From contig CALBSG010000129.1 in NCBI GenBank assembly GCA_937927675.1, forward strand, positions 1 through 64,000: a stretch of DNA of 64,000 bases, in the 5' to 3' direction. Position 1 is the first letter of the stretch. The number at the start of each line of letters is the position of its first letter. The position numbers and the translations under genes were made by a program. The notes under the pieces are model-generated. The model was given only the letters and a program-made list of their open reading frames with translations. It searched no databases and was not told the DNA's origin. The stretch is from an uncultured Paracoccaceae bacterium (GTDB lineage: Bacteria > Pseudomonadota > Alphaproteobacteria > Rhodobacterales > Rhodobacteraceae). Below are positions 8,652 through 17,886 of the stretch, one piece after another.

Positions 8652-9551
8652 TTAGCGCTGTGACCAGATGGCCGCGATATAGCTTGCCGTCATCAGGTCG
8701 AGATGCGCCCCGCCGCCATTTTTGGCGATGGTGATCTCATCATCTGAACGGCGGGTGTAAAGGGCAGGATCGTCGTAGAAGTCCGCGATGATGCTGCTCT
8801 CGGTGATGGCCCCCGAGGCCAGTGGTTTCATCAACTCGCCGATGTGATGGATCGTGGTTTCGCGGCTGTCGACAAAGAGGCGCGCGCGCGCCATGGCGGT
8901 ATCGTCCATCTCGCGCATGTCGGGGCGATAGGCGCCAATGAGGTCGATGTGCTGGCCGGGTTGCAGCCAGTCGCCCTTGATCAGGGGTTCGGTCGCCATG
9001 GTGGCGGAGCAGATGATGTCAGCCCCTTTGACGGCGGTTTCGAGATCATCGGCCACTGGCAGACCCATCGCCTCGGCTCCGGCGCGGCTGCGGTTCCACA
9101 CGGTGAATTTGGCATCCGGGATGATCGACGAATAGGCATCCACCATCGACCGCGCCACGGCCCCGGCGCCGACCAGCAGGATGTTCTTGGCGTCCTTGCG
9201 GGCAAGTCGGCGGGCCGACAGCAGGCTGTCGCCAGCAGTTTTCCATTTGGTCACCAGATGGAAATCCACCAGATGCGTCAATTCACCGGTGATATCATCA
9301 AACAACGTGACGACACCGTGGATCGACGGCAACCCGCGCGCAGCATTGCCGGGCACCACGGTGGCGGCCTTGACGAGCGCGCCCAAGCCATCAATCCACG
9401 TCGCGCGGTCCAGAATGGTGTCTTGCCCACGATAGACGAACAGATCCTTGATGTCGGGCTTTGGCAGGCGGTGGCCTGCCTCAAACGCATCCAGAAGCCC
9501 CGCCCAGCTGAGCAGGCTTTCCGCCTCGTTCGGCACGATCTGCATGGTCAT
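8652..9551 (-). CDS. Ornithine cyclodeaminase / mu-crystallin family protein
   Basis: 299 residues. The Rossmann motif reads LLVGAGAVARS near residue 127, and HLVTKWKTAGDSLLS upstream contains the conserved lysine and threonine-rich segment of the family. Members are ornithine cyclodeaminases, ketimine reductases or 1-pyrroline-2-carboxylate reductases, all using NAD(P)H. The segment IGAYRPDMREMD corresponds to the catalytic-aspartate loop. It is the third gene of a minus-strand operon: its ATG overlaps the HAD gene stop in an ATGA. A 1-pyrroline-2-carboxylate reductase would complement a trans-3-hydroxyproline dehydratase, and such a candidate is encoded at 1405-2421; the genes are not in one operon, so this link is tentative. 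Confidence 0.82.
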   Translation of the reverse strand: MTMQIVPNEAESLLSWAGLLDAFEAGHRLPKPDIKDLFVYRGQDTILDRATWIDGLGALVKAATVVPGNAARGLPSIHGVVTLFDDITGELTHLVDFHLVTKWKTAGDSLLSARRLARKDAKNILLVGAGAVARSMVDAYSSIIPDAKFTVWNRSRAGAEAMGLPVADDLETAVKGADIICSATMATEPLIKGDWLQPGQHIDLIGAYRPDMREMDDTAMARARLFVDSRETTIHHIGELMKPLASGAITESSIIADFYDDPALYTRRSDDEITIAKNGGGAHLDLMTASYIAAIWSQR

Positions 9552-10174
9552 ATCCCCGCCTCTTCTTTGCTCAAAAGCCCTTCGGCCACCAATCGCGCCG
9601 CCCAGCCTTGCCAGCTTTCAAACTGATGGGTTCGCCAACCGCGCCGGGCCGCCGCTACGATGTTGTCGGCGCGGTCATCGGTAAAGAGCAGGCTTTCCGG
9701 GGGCAAGCCGCAATCCGCCTCGACCATTTCATAAATCCTAGGGTCGGGCTTGATGACCCCCATCCGGCCCGACACATAAAGCCGGTCAAAGTCGGTCAGG
9801 AAATCCATTTTCGGCAGGGCCTCCTCGAAGGAGTATTTGCCGAAATTCGTCAGGGCAAAGACCGGAATGCCCTTGGCCCGAAGCGCGCGTTGCAAGGCGA
9901 TGGAGCCTTCGATCCGGGGTGAGGCAAGTTCGATCCAGCGATCATACCAAAGGCGGACCTCGGCGGACCATTCCGGTGTGCGATCTGCCCAGCCGTAGAT
10001 GGTTTCTTTGAACAACCCGCCGGCATCGACGAGATCGTTCATGTGGTGCAGGTCCACGGCGGCAAACAGGGCCTTGCGCCGGTCCTCGCCGATCACCCGG
10101 TCATAGAAGGCCTCTGGTTGCCAGCGGGTCAGCACATTGCCGATGTCAAAGATCACCGCTTGGGGCTGCGACAT
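9548..10174 (-). CDS. HAD-superfamily hydrolase, YihX-like (subfamily IA)
   Basis: 208 residues. HAD motif I is FDIGNVLTRW with the nucleophile Asp10; motif II is ALTNFG; motif III/IV is KPDPRIYE followed by LLFTDDRADN. The helical cap between residues 17 and 95 fits YihX-type sugar-phosphate phosphatases. The chosen start MSQPQAVIFD lies at 10174, 29 bp inside the end of the upstream exporter gene; the upstream open frame to 10336 is out of family register. The stop overlaps the ornithine cyclodeaminase-family ATG by four bases. The likely substrate is a small phosphorylated metabolite, not assignable. Confidence 0.87.
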   Translation of the reverse strand: MSQPQAVIFDIGNVLTRWQPEAFYDRVIGEDRRKALFAAVDLHHMNDLVDAGGLFKETIYGWADRTPEWSAEVRLWYDRWIELASPRIEGSIALQRALRAKGIPVFALTNFGKYSFEEALPKMDFLTDFDRLYVSGRMGVIKPDPRIYEMVEADCGLPPESLLFTDDRADNIVAAARRGWRTHQFESWQGWAARLVAEGLLSKEEAGI

Positions 10175-11108
10175 CTTCCACTTTCCTTCTGACCGTTTCT
10201 CGCCAGAGCGTATAAAGACCCGCCCCGCAGATGAGCGCAATCCCCGCCCACGCGGTGTGGTCGGGCCATGTGCCAAAGACCACCACGCCCCAGAAGATCG
10301 CCATCGGCATGCCGACATATTCGAAGGGCGCGACAAGGGCGGCTTCGGTGGTGCGATAGGCTTGGCTCATCATCAGCCCGCCGATGCCCACGGCCATGCC
10401 GGTGGCCACAAAGGCCCACCAATCGGCGAAGGGCGGCAGCACCCAGGGACGGAACAAGAATTCCCATGTGCTGCCGGGGGCTTGGGCCATATGGCCGTCT
10501 CCGGTCAGGATGCCGAAGATGGACGAGACGATGATGAAGCCCACCTGCACATAAAACGACAGGGTGGCGGCGCTTTCGGTGTCGCGCATCCGGCGGGTCA
10601 TCATGTGCGAGGAGGCATAACAAAAGGCCGAGATCAGCACCAGAATGGCGGCTGGTTGGATCATTCCCTGACCGGGGCGCGTCATGATGACGACGCCCAA
10701 AAGCCCCATCGCCACCGCGGCCCAGCGGCGCGGGCCGACCTGTTCACCCAGAATCAGCGCCGACATCATGGTGACAAACAAGGGGGACACGAAGGCCACC
10801 GCCACCGCATCGGCCAAGGGCATCAGGGACAGGCCAACGAAATAGGTGATGTTTGACACCATCACGATCGATACCCGGATCAGATGCGCGCCGGGGCGTT
10901 GTGTCAGGATCTGCCGGAAGCCGGGCTTCGAGATCCACATCAGCGCCAGGGCCAAGGAGATGCCGATGAAGGCGCGGATCAGGATGATCTGGTGCAACGC
11001 ATAGGCCCCTGACAGCGCCTTGATCGCCAGATCGTTCATCGACAGGATTATCCCGCCACCCAAGGCCAGAAGAATACCCGAGGCATTGCTTTTCGGTTGC
11101 GTGTTCAT
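10146..11108 (-). CDS. EamA-family drug/metabolite transporter (DMT superfamily)
   Basis: 320 residues with about ten hydrophobic segments in two EamA repeats; the second half begins around AILVLISAFCYASSH. Proteins of this family export or exchange metabolites across the inner membrane; many rhodobacteral members are annotated RhtA-like or S-adenosylmethionine-transporter-like without proof. The start MNTQPKSN at 11108 is chosen over 11195 because the extra residues are hydrophilic and have no counterpart in the family. It is the first gene of a three-gene operon with the HAD phosphatase and ornithine cyclodeaminase homologue, so a role in exporting a product of those enzymes is possible. 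Confidence 0.88.
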   Translation of the reverse strand: MNTQPKSNASGILLALGGGIILSMNDLAIKALSGAYALHQIILIRAFIGISLALALMWISKPGFRQILTQRPGAHLIRVSIVMVSNITYFVGLSLMPLADAVAVAFVSPLFVTMMSALILGEQVGPRRWAAVAMGLLGVVIMTRPGQGMIQPAAILVLISAFCYASSHMMTRRMRDTESAATLSFYVQVGFIIVSSIFGILTGDGHMAQAPGSTWEFLFRPWVLPPFADWWAFVATGMAVGIGGLMMSQAYRTTEAALVAPFEYVGMPMAIFWGVVVFGTWPDHTAWAGIALICGAGLYTLWRETVRRKVEDVAAPSGDL

Positions 11109-11157
11109 CTGCTTAGTCAAATCGCGGGGCGGGCCTGAATCTGTCTTGGGCGCGACA

Positions 11158-11601
11158 TCAAAGGGCGGCTTTGACCAAGCGGTCCAACTGGTCAAGAAAG
11201 CGTGAACGGTCTGCTTTGGAAAACGGTCGACCGCCCCCTTGGCGGAACGGGTCGGCGCTGCGCAGGTCTTGCATCAGGTCACGGGTGGCCAGAGCCATGC
11301 CGATGTTGACTGCGGTCAACACCTCGCCGTTTGGTTTTATGACCTGCGCCCCTGCCGCCACGCATTTCGCGGCCAAGGGAATGTCGCCCGTCACAACCAC
11401 ATCGCCGGGCTGGCAGGCGCCAGCGATGTGTTTGTCGGCCTCATCCGGGCCTGCGGTGACGTAGACGCTTTCGACCAGCGGGTTGGCGCTGGGCCGGATG
11501 CCGCCATTCGACACCAGAACCATCCGCACCCGGTGCCGGGTGATGACCCGCTCGGCCTCCTCCTTGACGGGGCAGGCGTCGGCGTCGATCCAGACCACCA
11601 T
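11158..11601 (-). CDS. UPF0178 (YaiI/YqxD, DUF188) family protein
   Basis: 147 residues, the normal length. The N-terminus [13 protein letters not shown] carries the acidic PIN-like signature of the family, and [17 protein letters not shown] and the C-terminal [14 protein letters not shown] are its conserved blocks. The fold resembles NYN/PIN nucleases, and the aspartates suggest metal-dependent nuclease action, but no activity is established. The start ATG overlaps the S-formylglutathione hydrolase stop by one base (TGATG), indicating coupled translation. Confidence 0.9.
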   Translation of the reverse strand: MVVWIDADACPVKEEAERVITRHRVRMVLVSNGGIRPSANPLVESVYVTAGPDEADKHIAGACQPGDVVVTGDIPLAAKCVAAGAQVIKPNGEVLTAVNIGMALATRDLMQDLRSADPFRQGGGRPFSKADRSRFLDQLDRLVKAAL

Positions 11602-12431
11602 CAGCCGTGCAATGCCTGTGCGTGGAAGGCGATGTGCTCTTCCATGAAGCTGGAGACAAAGAAATAGCTGTGATCATAGCCCTTTTGCATGCGGAAGATG
11701 CCACCCTGACGGCGTTCGGCCATCGCGGCAGACAGGGTTTCCGGCTTCAAAAGGTCGATAAACTGGTCCGAGGTGCCTTGGTCGATCAGCATCGGGCCAT
11801 CAAAGCCGCGCTTCTTCATCAACAGGGTCGCGTCATGGGCGGCCCAGGTGGATTCGTCGGCCCCCAGATAGGCGGTGAACTGTTTGCGGCCCCAGTCAGA
11901 GGCGGTCGGGTTGCAGATTGGCGAGAAGGCGGACACCGAACGGAAGCGGCCCGGAAAGCTCATCGCGATGGTCAGCGCGCCGTGACCGCCCATGGAATGA
12001 CCGGTGATGGCCTGCGCTTCTTCGGCCAGCGGGAAAGAGTTGAACAGCGCGCGGGGCAGTTCCTCGGTCACGTAATCCCACATCCGGAAATGCGGGGCCC
12101 AAGGGGCTTGGGTGGCGTTGACATAGAACCCCGCACCTTGGCCAAGGTCATAGGCCGCGTCATTGGCGACACCTTCGCCACGCGGCGAGGTGTCTGGAAA
12201 CACCAGCGCCACGCCCATTTCCGCCGCCCAGCGCTGGGCGCCCGCCTTGGTCATGGCGTTTTCATGGGTGCAGGTCAGGCCCGACAGATACCAGATCACC
12301 GGAACCGCGCCGGTTTCCGCCTCTTCCGGCAGGAAAAGGCCAAAGGTCATGTCGCCGCCCGTCGCCTGAGAGGCATGCGAATACACCCCCTGCACGCCGC
12401 CGAAACACCGGTTTTCCGAGATCGTTTTCAT
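11601..12431 (-). CDS. fghA: S-formylglutathione hydrolase
   Basis: 276 residues, typical of the esterase D/FghA family. It hydrolyses S-formylglutathione to formate and glutathione, the last step of glutathione-dependent formaldehyde detoxification in the cytoplasm. The alpha/beta-hydrolase nucleophile elbow GHSMGGHG places the serine at residue 146; the acid is in DQGTSDQF and the histidine in GYDHSYFF near the C-terminus. The start at [10 protein letters not shown] is favoured because homologues start there. The formaldehyde dehydrogenase partner is not in the window. It is followed by UPF0178 with a one-base overlap. Confidence 0.95.
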   Translation of the reverse strand: MKTISENRCFGGVQGVYSHASQATGGDMTFGLFLPEEAETGAVPVIWYLSGLTCTHENAMTKAGAQRWAAEMGVALVFPDTSPRGEGVANDAAYDLGQGAGFYVNATQAPWAPHFRMWDYVTEELPRALFNSFPLAEEAQAITGHSMGGHGALTIAMSFPGRFRSVSAFSPICNPTASDWGRKQFTAYLGADESTWAAHDATLLMKKRGFDGPMLIDQGTSDQFIDLLKPETLSAAMAERRQGGIFRMQKGYDHSYFFVSSFMEEHIAFHAQALHG

Positions 12432-12572
12432 AATTGTCCTACCCTTGGCCCAATTGGGGCCATCACGTCTGAGCCTGTCGGCAGCCAAAGTGCCGTTCAA
12501 GGCAGAATTGCCGTCGAAACCTGTTGCGGTGCAACCCCGTAATGCGGGGAAGCCCCGAAAACTTCGCGCCGC

Positions 12573-13394
12573 TTATCGTCCCCGCGTCCAGCCCGCCGAT
12601 TTGCCCAAGCGCACGGCCAGTGAGATAGCGGCATAGGTGGCAAAGCCGATGGGGTCATGCAGCGCCAATTTGGCAAGGGCGGGTTTGGTCAGGCGTGGTT
12701 TGCCCTCGCGCGCCAAAAGGCCGGGGTAAAGCCCGTCAATCTCGGCCACGCCGGCATCCTGACGCCGCCGCACGCGGGTCAGGGCCGCCAATCCTTCGAT
12801 CATGGGCCAGTCGTAGGGGGCTGGCACCTGCACCCGTTCGGTGGGGGTGAATTGCAAGCGAACAAAGGTGTCATCCGAGATGATGGCTGGAAAATCCCCC
12901 CAGCGGGTGCGGCCCGCCGTGTTGACAGCGAAAAGGCCGTAGCCGGGGGCCACGCTTTGGGCAAAGGGCAGGCGTTGCCAAAACCTTGCATAGGCACGGG
13001 TCACGGCGCTGCGGGCGCGCGGGATGCGGGGGCTGGCCCCGGCATAGCGCGGTGCCTCTGCCTCTAGCGCACCGGCAAGCTCGGTCATGACGGCGGGCGA
13101 GACGATCACATCGGCATCCAGATAGGCGCGCAGGCCGCCCGAGGCCACGCGGTCACCTGCGTTCAGGGCATTGGGCTTGCCGCCTTGGGCAAGGTCCAAC
13201 ACCTGAAATCCCCAACCCGCCGCATGCGCGGCATCCTCCATGGCGCGGGCGCGGTCTGCCGTTTTGTCGCGGCATCCATTGGCCACCACAATCGCCTCGG
13301 CCCCGCCGGGGATGGGGTGGCTGGCGAATAGGGCGGTCAGGCAGGGGCCGATGTAGGCTTCTTCGTTCGAGGCGGGAATGATGACGCTCAGCAT
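12573..13394 (-). CDS. Family 2 glycosyltransferase
   Basis: 273 residues. The N-terminal GT-A fold begins SVIIPASNEEAYIG; the metal-binding DxD-type motif reads YLDADVIV near residue 93; ISDDTFVRLQF corresponds to the acceptor/catalytic aspartate region. A weakly hydrophobic C-terminal stretch could lie on the membrane surface. It transfers a sugar from a nucleotide-sugar donor to an unknown acceptor. The start overlaps the end of the SGNH/glycosidase-like gene by 7 bp, so it is the third gene of a minus-strand operon with two SGNH proteins. The context points to assembly or trimming of a surface or extracellular polysaccharide, which is inference. Confidence 0.9.
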   Translation of the reverse strand: MLSVIIPASNEEAYIGPCLTALFASHPIPGGAEAIVVANGCRDKTADRARAMEDAAHAAGWGFQVLDLAQGGKPNALNAGDRVASGGLRAYLDADVIVSPAVMTELAGALEAEAPRYAGASPRIPRARSAVTRAYARFWQRLPFAQSVAPGYGLFAVNTAGRTRWGDFPAIISDDTFVRLQFTPTERVQVPAPYDWPMIEGLAALTRVRRRQDAGVAEIDGLYPGLLAREGKPRLTKPALAKLALHDPIGFATYAAISLAVRLGKSAGWTRGR

Positions 13395-15775
13395 GTGCCG
13401 CAGCCTTTCGCCAGCGCCTGCCAGCGCGGATTTTCATCGCCCAGATGGCGCAATGCCCCCCATGAGCCCCACTTGCCGGGCCGGTAAACATCGACAAACG
13501 CGTTGAAGGGCTGATCCGAGATCGCCTGCCATCCCGCCAGCAGTTCGGCATAAAGCGCGCCCATCTCTGGGGAGTAGTTGAGCTGTTCGAAAAAGGCGGT
13601 CAGTTCGCCGTCCTCCATCTGCGCGCCAAAGCCCACAACATGCGTGCCGCCTTCATACATCACCAGTTTCAGCCGATGTTTGGCGGCAATGTTGGCGTGA
13701 TAGGGTAAAACTTCGGTCAACAGCCGGGCTAGGCTGTCTTCCGGGTTTCCGGTGACAGAGCCGTCACGGAGTTCAGCGGCCGCGATTTGATTGGCGAGGA
13801 GATAGGGCTGTGCGGGGTCGGCATCGCGCGATTGCACAAGCCAGTCCTTAATCGCCAGCGCCTTTTCGTCCGCGCCAAGAAGGGCGCTGAAATAGCCGGT
13901 CACGGCATAGGCATCAAAGCTGCCAACCGGGGGATTGCGGCCCTCGGCCACCACAAGGGGGGCATCAAGGATTTGCTCTTCCAATCCCAGCCAGCCGGTT
14001 TGTACGGCGATCACCCGTACCAGACGCGCGGGGTCATCCTTGAAGACATCTGCCCAGATATCGGCAACCTCGGCGGCGCGGCGGGCATAGAATTGCACCC
14101 ATGTGCCATCCTGATGCCACAGCGCTTTGCCTTGTTCTTCGGCCCACTGCGCTTGGGCAAATTGCCAGTTCCAGACCTCGTTGGAAAATTCGACATGCGC
14201 GACAAGGCCGGCGTTCAGATCCGCGTGTGCCAGCATGGCAAAGTCGCGGACCAGCCCGTCTTCGGACAGATGCGGCAGGGTGAACCATGGGTCAGCGTTC
14301 AGCGCATTGGCCAAGGCGATCATGATTTCCATCGGCACGCCTTGACGGGCCCAAGTGTAATCGGCGGGTTTCGGGCGGTCAGACGCTTTGGCAAGCAGGC
14401 TGTCATTGGTGGCCATCCAATCCATAAAGCGGATCGCCTTTACCCCCCTTATCCGCGCCAGCCAGTCAGGGTTGAAAATCTGCCCCGCCGCCAATGCCTC
14501 GGCCCGGTCTTGCCGCACCACCACGATGTTGCGGATCGGGTCGGCCGGGTCAATCGCGGTCAGCGTGATCATCACCGCACCGTCACCGGGGGTATAGTCA
14601 AACAGGATGCGCCCCGGTGCCGCCTCGACCACCTTGGCCCGGCCCTCGACGGCAAGCGTCCCTTGGCCCTGCCATGTCAGCACATAGCGCCCTGCAACGC
14701 CGCCTGCGTCTGCGGGCAGGTCTGTCAGGATCAGGGTTGAAAGGCCGGACAATTCGGGCGGCAGGGATTTTGGCCAGCCGTTGCCGTCAAGGTAACCCTT
14801 TGCAGCAAGGTCATCATGGTCCCAGCCGCCCCATTGGCCGGGCAGATGGCCGACCCAAGGTCGGGCGGTTTTCATCACATCAAGAAAGGGCTGCTGCACG
14901 GACCAGTCGTTCACGCCTGCCAGTCCAAGCGACAGGTTGGGGTTGGTGATGGTGGTGAAATTGGGCAGGTCCTGCGGCTTGGCCTTGACGCTGGGCTTTG
15001 GCAGCTGGGTCGCGGCGTGCGTGCCTGACACGGCCGCCCATGCCACCTGTTGAAAGGCGGTTGCCTGTACATCGCTCAATTGGGCATCGCGGCTGGTCCA
15101 GACGCGGGTCAGCTTGGCAGGCAACCCTTCGGGAGAGGCGCCAGTCACGGCCCCTGCGATCACCATGGCGATGAAATACTGGCCTTTGCCATTCAGGTGG
15201 ATGTCATCCGCAAAGATGGCATCAAGGCTGTCGACACCCGGCACCTTGCCTGCGGCAATAGCATCGTCCAACCGGGCCAGCGCCTGACCTGCCGGAATGA
15301 TCTGCACCCCATCACCGGCAGCGCCCTGCCACAAGGGCAGGTCCTTCACCAGCCGCTCGCGCCAAGGCAAAGCGGCATCGAGGTCGTCTTCGGCGGCGGC
15401 GGCAGGATCGCGGCTGGGCCAGCCTTCGAACAGAAACACCCGCACCTGCGCGTTCGCCTCGCGTGCAAGGCCCGAAAATTTCGCAACGTTTCCTGCGGTG
15501 TCTGACCATGTGACATGGCCGGCAATCGGGATGGCCTCGGTCAGGATCAGCACATCGGCGGGGCGTGCGGCAAGGCGGGCGCGGGCATCCACGCCTTCGG
15601 CATCGGCCGCATGGTCCCAGTTATAGGCAAGGTTTGCGCCATTGATGATCTGGGTTTCGACCACCGATGGCCCGGTCATGGCGCGCAGGGCGGATTCGGT
15701 CAGCTGCGCGGTGTCGCCGCCAAACAGGCTGTGGCCCACCATCAGGACATCCGCCAGAACCGAAAACACCGACAT
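13388..15775 (-). CDS. Two-domain protein: SGNH hydrolase-like N-terminus fused to a glycoside hydrolase-like C-terminus
   Basis: 795 residues; no family name is certain. The N-terminal 250 residues look like an SGNH hydrolase: MVGHSL gives a putative nucleophile Ser16 in block I and FADDIHLNGKG gives an Asp190/Asp191 and His193 pair in block V, near-identical to the neighbouring gene. From about residue 270 the protein resembles a TIM-barrel glycosidase: VEFSNEVWNW contains an Asn-Glu pair (Glu533) like the acid/base of clan GH-A, and VMYEGGTH supplies a candidate nucleophile Glu708. No signal peptide is evident, though the start could be misread. A possible function is deacylation plus glycan cleavage on one polymer. 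The start lies 3 bp after the upstream SGNH gene, and the end overlaps the glycosyltransferase. Confidence 0.7.
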   Translation of the reverse strand: MSVFSVLADVLMVGHSLFGGDTAQLTESALRAMTGPSVVETQIINGANLAYNWDHAADAEGVDARARLAARPADVLILTEAIPIAGHVTWSDTAGNVAKFSGLAREANAQVRVFLFEGWPSRDPAAAAEDDLDAALPWRERLVKDLPLWQGAAGDGVQIIPAGQALARLDDAIAAGKVPGVDSLDAIFADDIHLNGKGQYFIAMVIAGAVTGASPEGLPAKLTRVWTSRDAQLSDVQATAFQQVAWAAVSGTHAATQLPKPSVKAKPQDLPNFTTITNPNLSLGLAGVNDWSVQQPFLDVMKTARPWVGHLPGQWGGWDHDDLAAKGYLDGNGWPKSLPPELSGLSTLILTDLPADAGGVAGRYVLTWQGQGTLAVEGRAKVVEAAPGRILFDYTPGDGAVMITLTAIDPADPIRNIVVVRQDRAEALAAGQIFNPDWLARIRGVKAIRFMDWMATNDSLLAKASDRPKPADYTWARQGVPMEIMIALANALNADPWFTLPHLSEDGLVRDFAMLAHADLNAGLVAHVEFSNEVWNWQFAQAQWAEEQGKALWHQDGTWVQFYARRAAEVADIWADVFKDDPARLVRVIAVQTGWLGLEEQILDAPLVVAEGRNPPVGSFDAYAVTGYFSALLGADEKALAIKDWLVQSRDADPAQPYLLANQIAAAELRDGSVTGNPEDSLARLLTEVLPYHANIAAKHRLKLVMYEGGTHVVGFGAQMEDGELTAFFEQLNYSPEMGALYAELLAGWQAISDQPFNAFVDVYRPGKWGSWGALRHLGDENPRWQALAKGCGTC

Positions 15776-15778
15776 GCG

Positions 15779-16720
15779 TTACACCTTTACGACTCCGCTG
15801 GCACGATAGCCGTTCACAACCTGCCAGACCAGTTCTTGCAGAAGGCGGGCGGTTTCGGGCGGCGGCGGTGCGGCAGCGGTGCCATCGGCGCGGGCCAGTT
15901 GGGCAGGCAGGCCAAGCGGCGGGCGATGATACAGAACCGCGTAATGTGTCATGGCGATCAGCCAATTGCCCAGATCATTCGGATGAATGTCATCCGCAAA
16001 GAAATCGCGGCGGGTGCTGACGCTTGGCAGCTTGCCTGCCTCGGCCATGCGGGCGGCGGCGGCCATCACCTGCCCGGCGGGGATTAGATAGATGTCGCCA
16101 GCTTTTTGCATCGCAGGTTGCAGGATCTGCGCCTGCCACAGCGTGGGCAGATCGGTGTCGATCCGCTCCAGCCAGCCGGTGGGATCGTCAAGGCGGTGCC
16201 AGGTTTCGTAAAGATAGAGCCGCACATCGGGGCGGGCCTTGCGGGCAAGGGTGGCCCAGTCGGCCAGCCTCTGGGCGCTGTTGTGGTGGCGGATGGCGTC
16301 GCGCAATTCGACCATCTCGGTAAATATCACGGCGGCATATGCGCCGCTGGTCAGCGCCTTGTGCGCCGGGCGGTGTGCAGAGTGAGCGTTTTCCGTTGCA
16401 AAGCCGTTCACCTGTCCTGACCAGTGATCGCCCAAAGACGCCCCCCAGCCAAGCTGACTGTGGTAGGTGTGGCCCGCCAATTGGGCCAGCATTGCAGGCA
16501 TGTCGCGGCCAACAAGGCTGTGGCCAAGGTGGTAGGTCTGCATCGGCCCGGTGGGGGCGGCAAGCGCTTGGCCAAAGGTCATCTCCCCTTTCGCCTCCCG
16601 CGGCGTAGGCCCGCGCAGGAGGCGCCAAAGTGTGATACTTGCCGTTAGGGCAAGTCCGGTCAAAATGATCCGCCGTTGCACGGGGTTTCCCTTGAAAACG
16701 CCTCTGTTCATTGCTGTCAT
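15779..16720 (-). CDS. Membrane-anchored SGNH hydrolase-like protein
   Basis: 313 residues from the ATG at 16720, chosen for the GGTGAG ribosome site upstream; ATG 16711 and TTG 16741 are alternatives. Residues about 15-35 (QRR then a hydrophobic run) form a signal anchor or uncleaved signal, placing the rest in the periplasm. LGHSLVGRD gives a putative nucleophile Ser68 and FADDIHPND gives Asp243/Asp244 and His246, the same arrangement as the N-terminal domain of the next gene, so the two are paralogues. SGNH proteins in polysaccharide loci usually add or remove acyl groups. It is the first gene of the operon and divergent from the saccharopine dehydrogenase gene 45 bp away. Confidence 0.75.
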   Translation of the reverse strand: MTAMNRGVFKGNPVQRRIILTGLALTASITLWRLLRGPTPREAKGEMTFGQALAAPTGPMQTYHLGHSLVGRDMPAMLAQLAGHTYHSQLGWGASLGDHWSGQVNGFATENAHSAHRPAHKALTSGAYAAVIFTEMVELRDAIRHHNSAQRLADWATLARKARPDVRLYLYETWHRLDDPTGWLERIDTDLPTLWQAQILQPAMQKAGDIYLIPAGQVMAAAARMAEAGKLPSVSTRRDFFADDIHPNDLGNWLIAMTHYAVLYHRPPLGLPAQLARADGTAAAPPPPETARLLQELVWQVVNGYRASGVVKV

Positions 16721-16764
16721 ATCTGGTATCTCACCGCCCAAATGACCATAGGCCGGGGGACCAA

Positions 16765-17817
16765 ATGACTCATCTCTGGGTAAGGGCTGAACAGCGCCCG
16801 AACGAGGAACGCGTGGGTCTGACCCCGGACGGTGCGGCGGCGCTGATCAAGGCAGGTATCCGCGTGACGGTCGAAAAATCGTCGGTCCGGGCGCTTGCGC
16901 TGGATGGCTATGTTGCCGCGGGCTGTGAGATTGCCGAAGAAAACCTGTGGCCCAAGGCCCCTGCGGATGCGATCATTTTTGGGCTGAAGGAACTGCCCGA
17001 GGATGGCACGCCCCTGACCCATCGCCACATCATGTTCGGCCATGCCTTCAAGGGTCAACCTGCCGGGCAGGTGCTGCTGAAGCGGTTCAAGGCAGGCGGT
17101 GGCACGCTTTATGATCTGGAATATCTGGTCGACGAGGCCGGGCGCCGTGTCGCGGCTTTTGGCTATTGGGCGGGCTATGCGGGGGCTGCGGTTTCGCTGA
17201 AATGCTGGGCGGCGCAACAGCGCGGCGGCATTGCCGGGGCGGTGAAGAAGGTTGGCTCGAAGGAGGCGCTTCTGGCCGAACTCGCGGCCGATCTGCAGGG
17301 CCTGTCCCGTCCCCGCGCCATCATCATCGGCGCCAATGGCCGGGTTGGCACCGGGGCGGCCGATCTGTGTGAGGCGATGGGCGTTGCCGTGACCAAATGG
17401 GATATGGCCGAAACCGCCAGCGGTGGGCCGTTCCCCGAAGTCTTGCAGCATGAAATTTTCCTGAACTGCATCCTTGCCCGTCCGGGCTGCCCGGTGTTCG
17501 TTCCGGCCAGCGCCAAGACGGATCCCGCGCGCAAGTTGACGGTGATTGGCGATATCGCCTGTGATCCGACCTCGGACTTCTCGCCGATCAAGGTCTATGA
17601 TCAGGCCACCGATTGGGATGCACCTGCGCTGCGGGTCGCTGAAAATCCGGCGCTGGATGTCACCGCAATCGACAACCTGCCGTCGCTGATGCCGGTGGAA
17701 TCGAGTATCGATTATGCCGCGCAGCTTTTGCCGAGCCTTTCGACCCTGACCGACCTCGCGTCGGGTGTCTGGGGTCGGGCGAAGGCGGATTTCGACAAAC
17801 ATACATCCGGCCTCTAG
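16765..17817 (+). CDS. Saccharopine dehydrogenase (NAD+, L-lysine-forming type)
   Basis: 350 residues, LYS1-like. It interconverts L-lysine plus 2-oxoglutarate with saccharopine using NAD(H). The N-terminal alanine-dehydrogenase-like domain carries RAEQRPNEERVGLTPDG, and the NAD domain reads IIIGANGRVGTGA. The ATG at 16765 follows GGGGGA; an in-frame ATG at 16711 would overlap the divergent SGNH gene and adds residues not expected in the family. The paired downstream gene encodes a second saccharopine dehydrogenase-type enzyme, so together they can carry the saccharopine route between lysine and aminoadipate semialdehyde. Direction in vivo (synthesis or breakdown) is not shown by the sequence. 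Confidence 0.9.
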   Translation: MTHLWVRAEQRPNEERVGLTPDGAAALIKAGIRVTVEKSSVRALALDGYVAAGCEIAEENLWPKAPADAIIFGLKELPEDGTPLTHRHIMFGHAFKGQPAGQVLLKRFKAGGGTLYDLEYLVDEAGRRVAAFGYWAGYAGAAVSLKCWAAQQRGGIAGAVKKVGSKEALLAELAADLQGLSRPRAIIIGANGRVGTGAADLCEAMGVAVTKWDMAETASGGPFPEVLQHEIFLNCILARPGCPVFVPASAKTDPARKLTVIGDIACDPTSDFSPIKVYDQATDWDAPALRVAENPALDVTAIDNLPSLMPVESSIDYAAQLLPSLSTLTDLASGVWGRAKADFDKHTSGL

Positions 17818-17818
17818 G

Positions 17819-17862
17819 CCGATTTCTTGCAAGAAATCGGTCCGGAGTTTTGAAAACTCCGG
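17819..17862. repeat. Two adjacent perfect palindromes between the saccharopine genes
   Basis: The first palindrome is 22 bp (17819-17840), with half-site CCGATTTCTTG and its exact inverse. The second is 21 bp (17842-17862), with half-sites CCGGAGTTTT and AAAACTCCGG around one central G. Both stand directly downstream of the first gene's TAG. They can fold as back-to-back hairpins in the mRNA and may limit read-through or stabilise the 3' end; a mobile REP-like origin is also possible. Confidence 0.7.
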
Positions 17863-17886
17863 GTCGCTCAGTCTGGGAGAGAGAAT

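Noticed and set aside
12432..12572. Possible RNA gene between fghA and the glycosyltransferase
   Set aside because: Only a short CCCCG/CGGGG stem is visible; nothing resembles a tRNA or known RNA.
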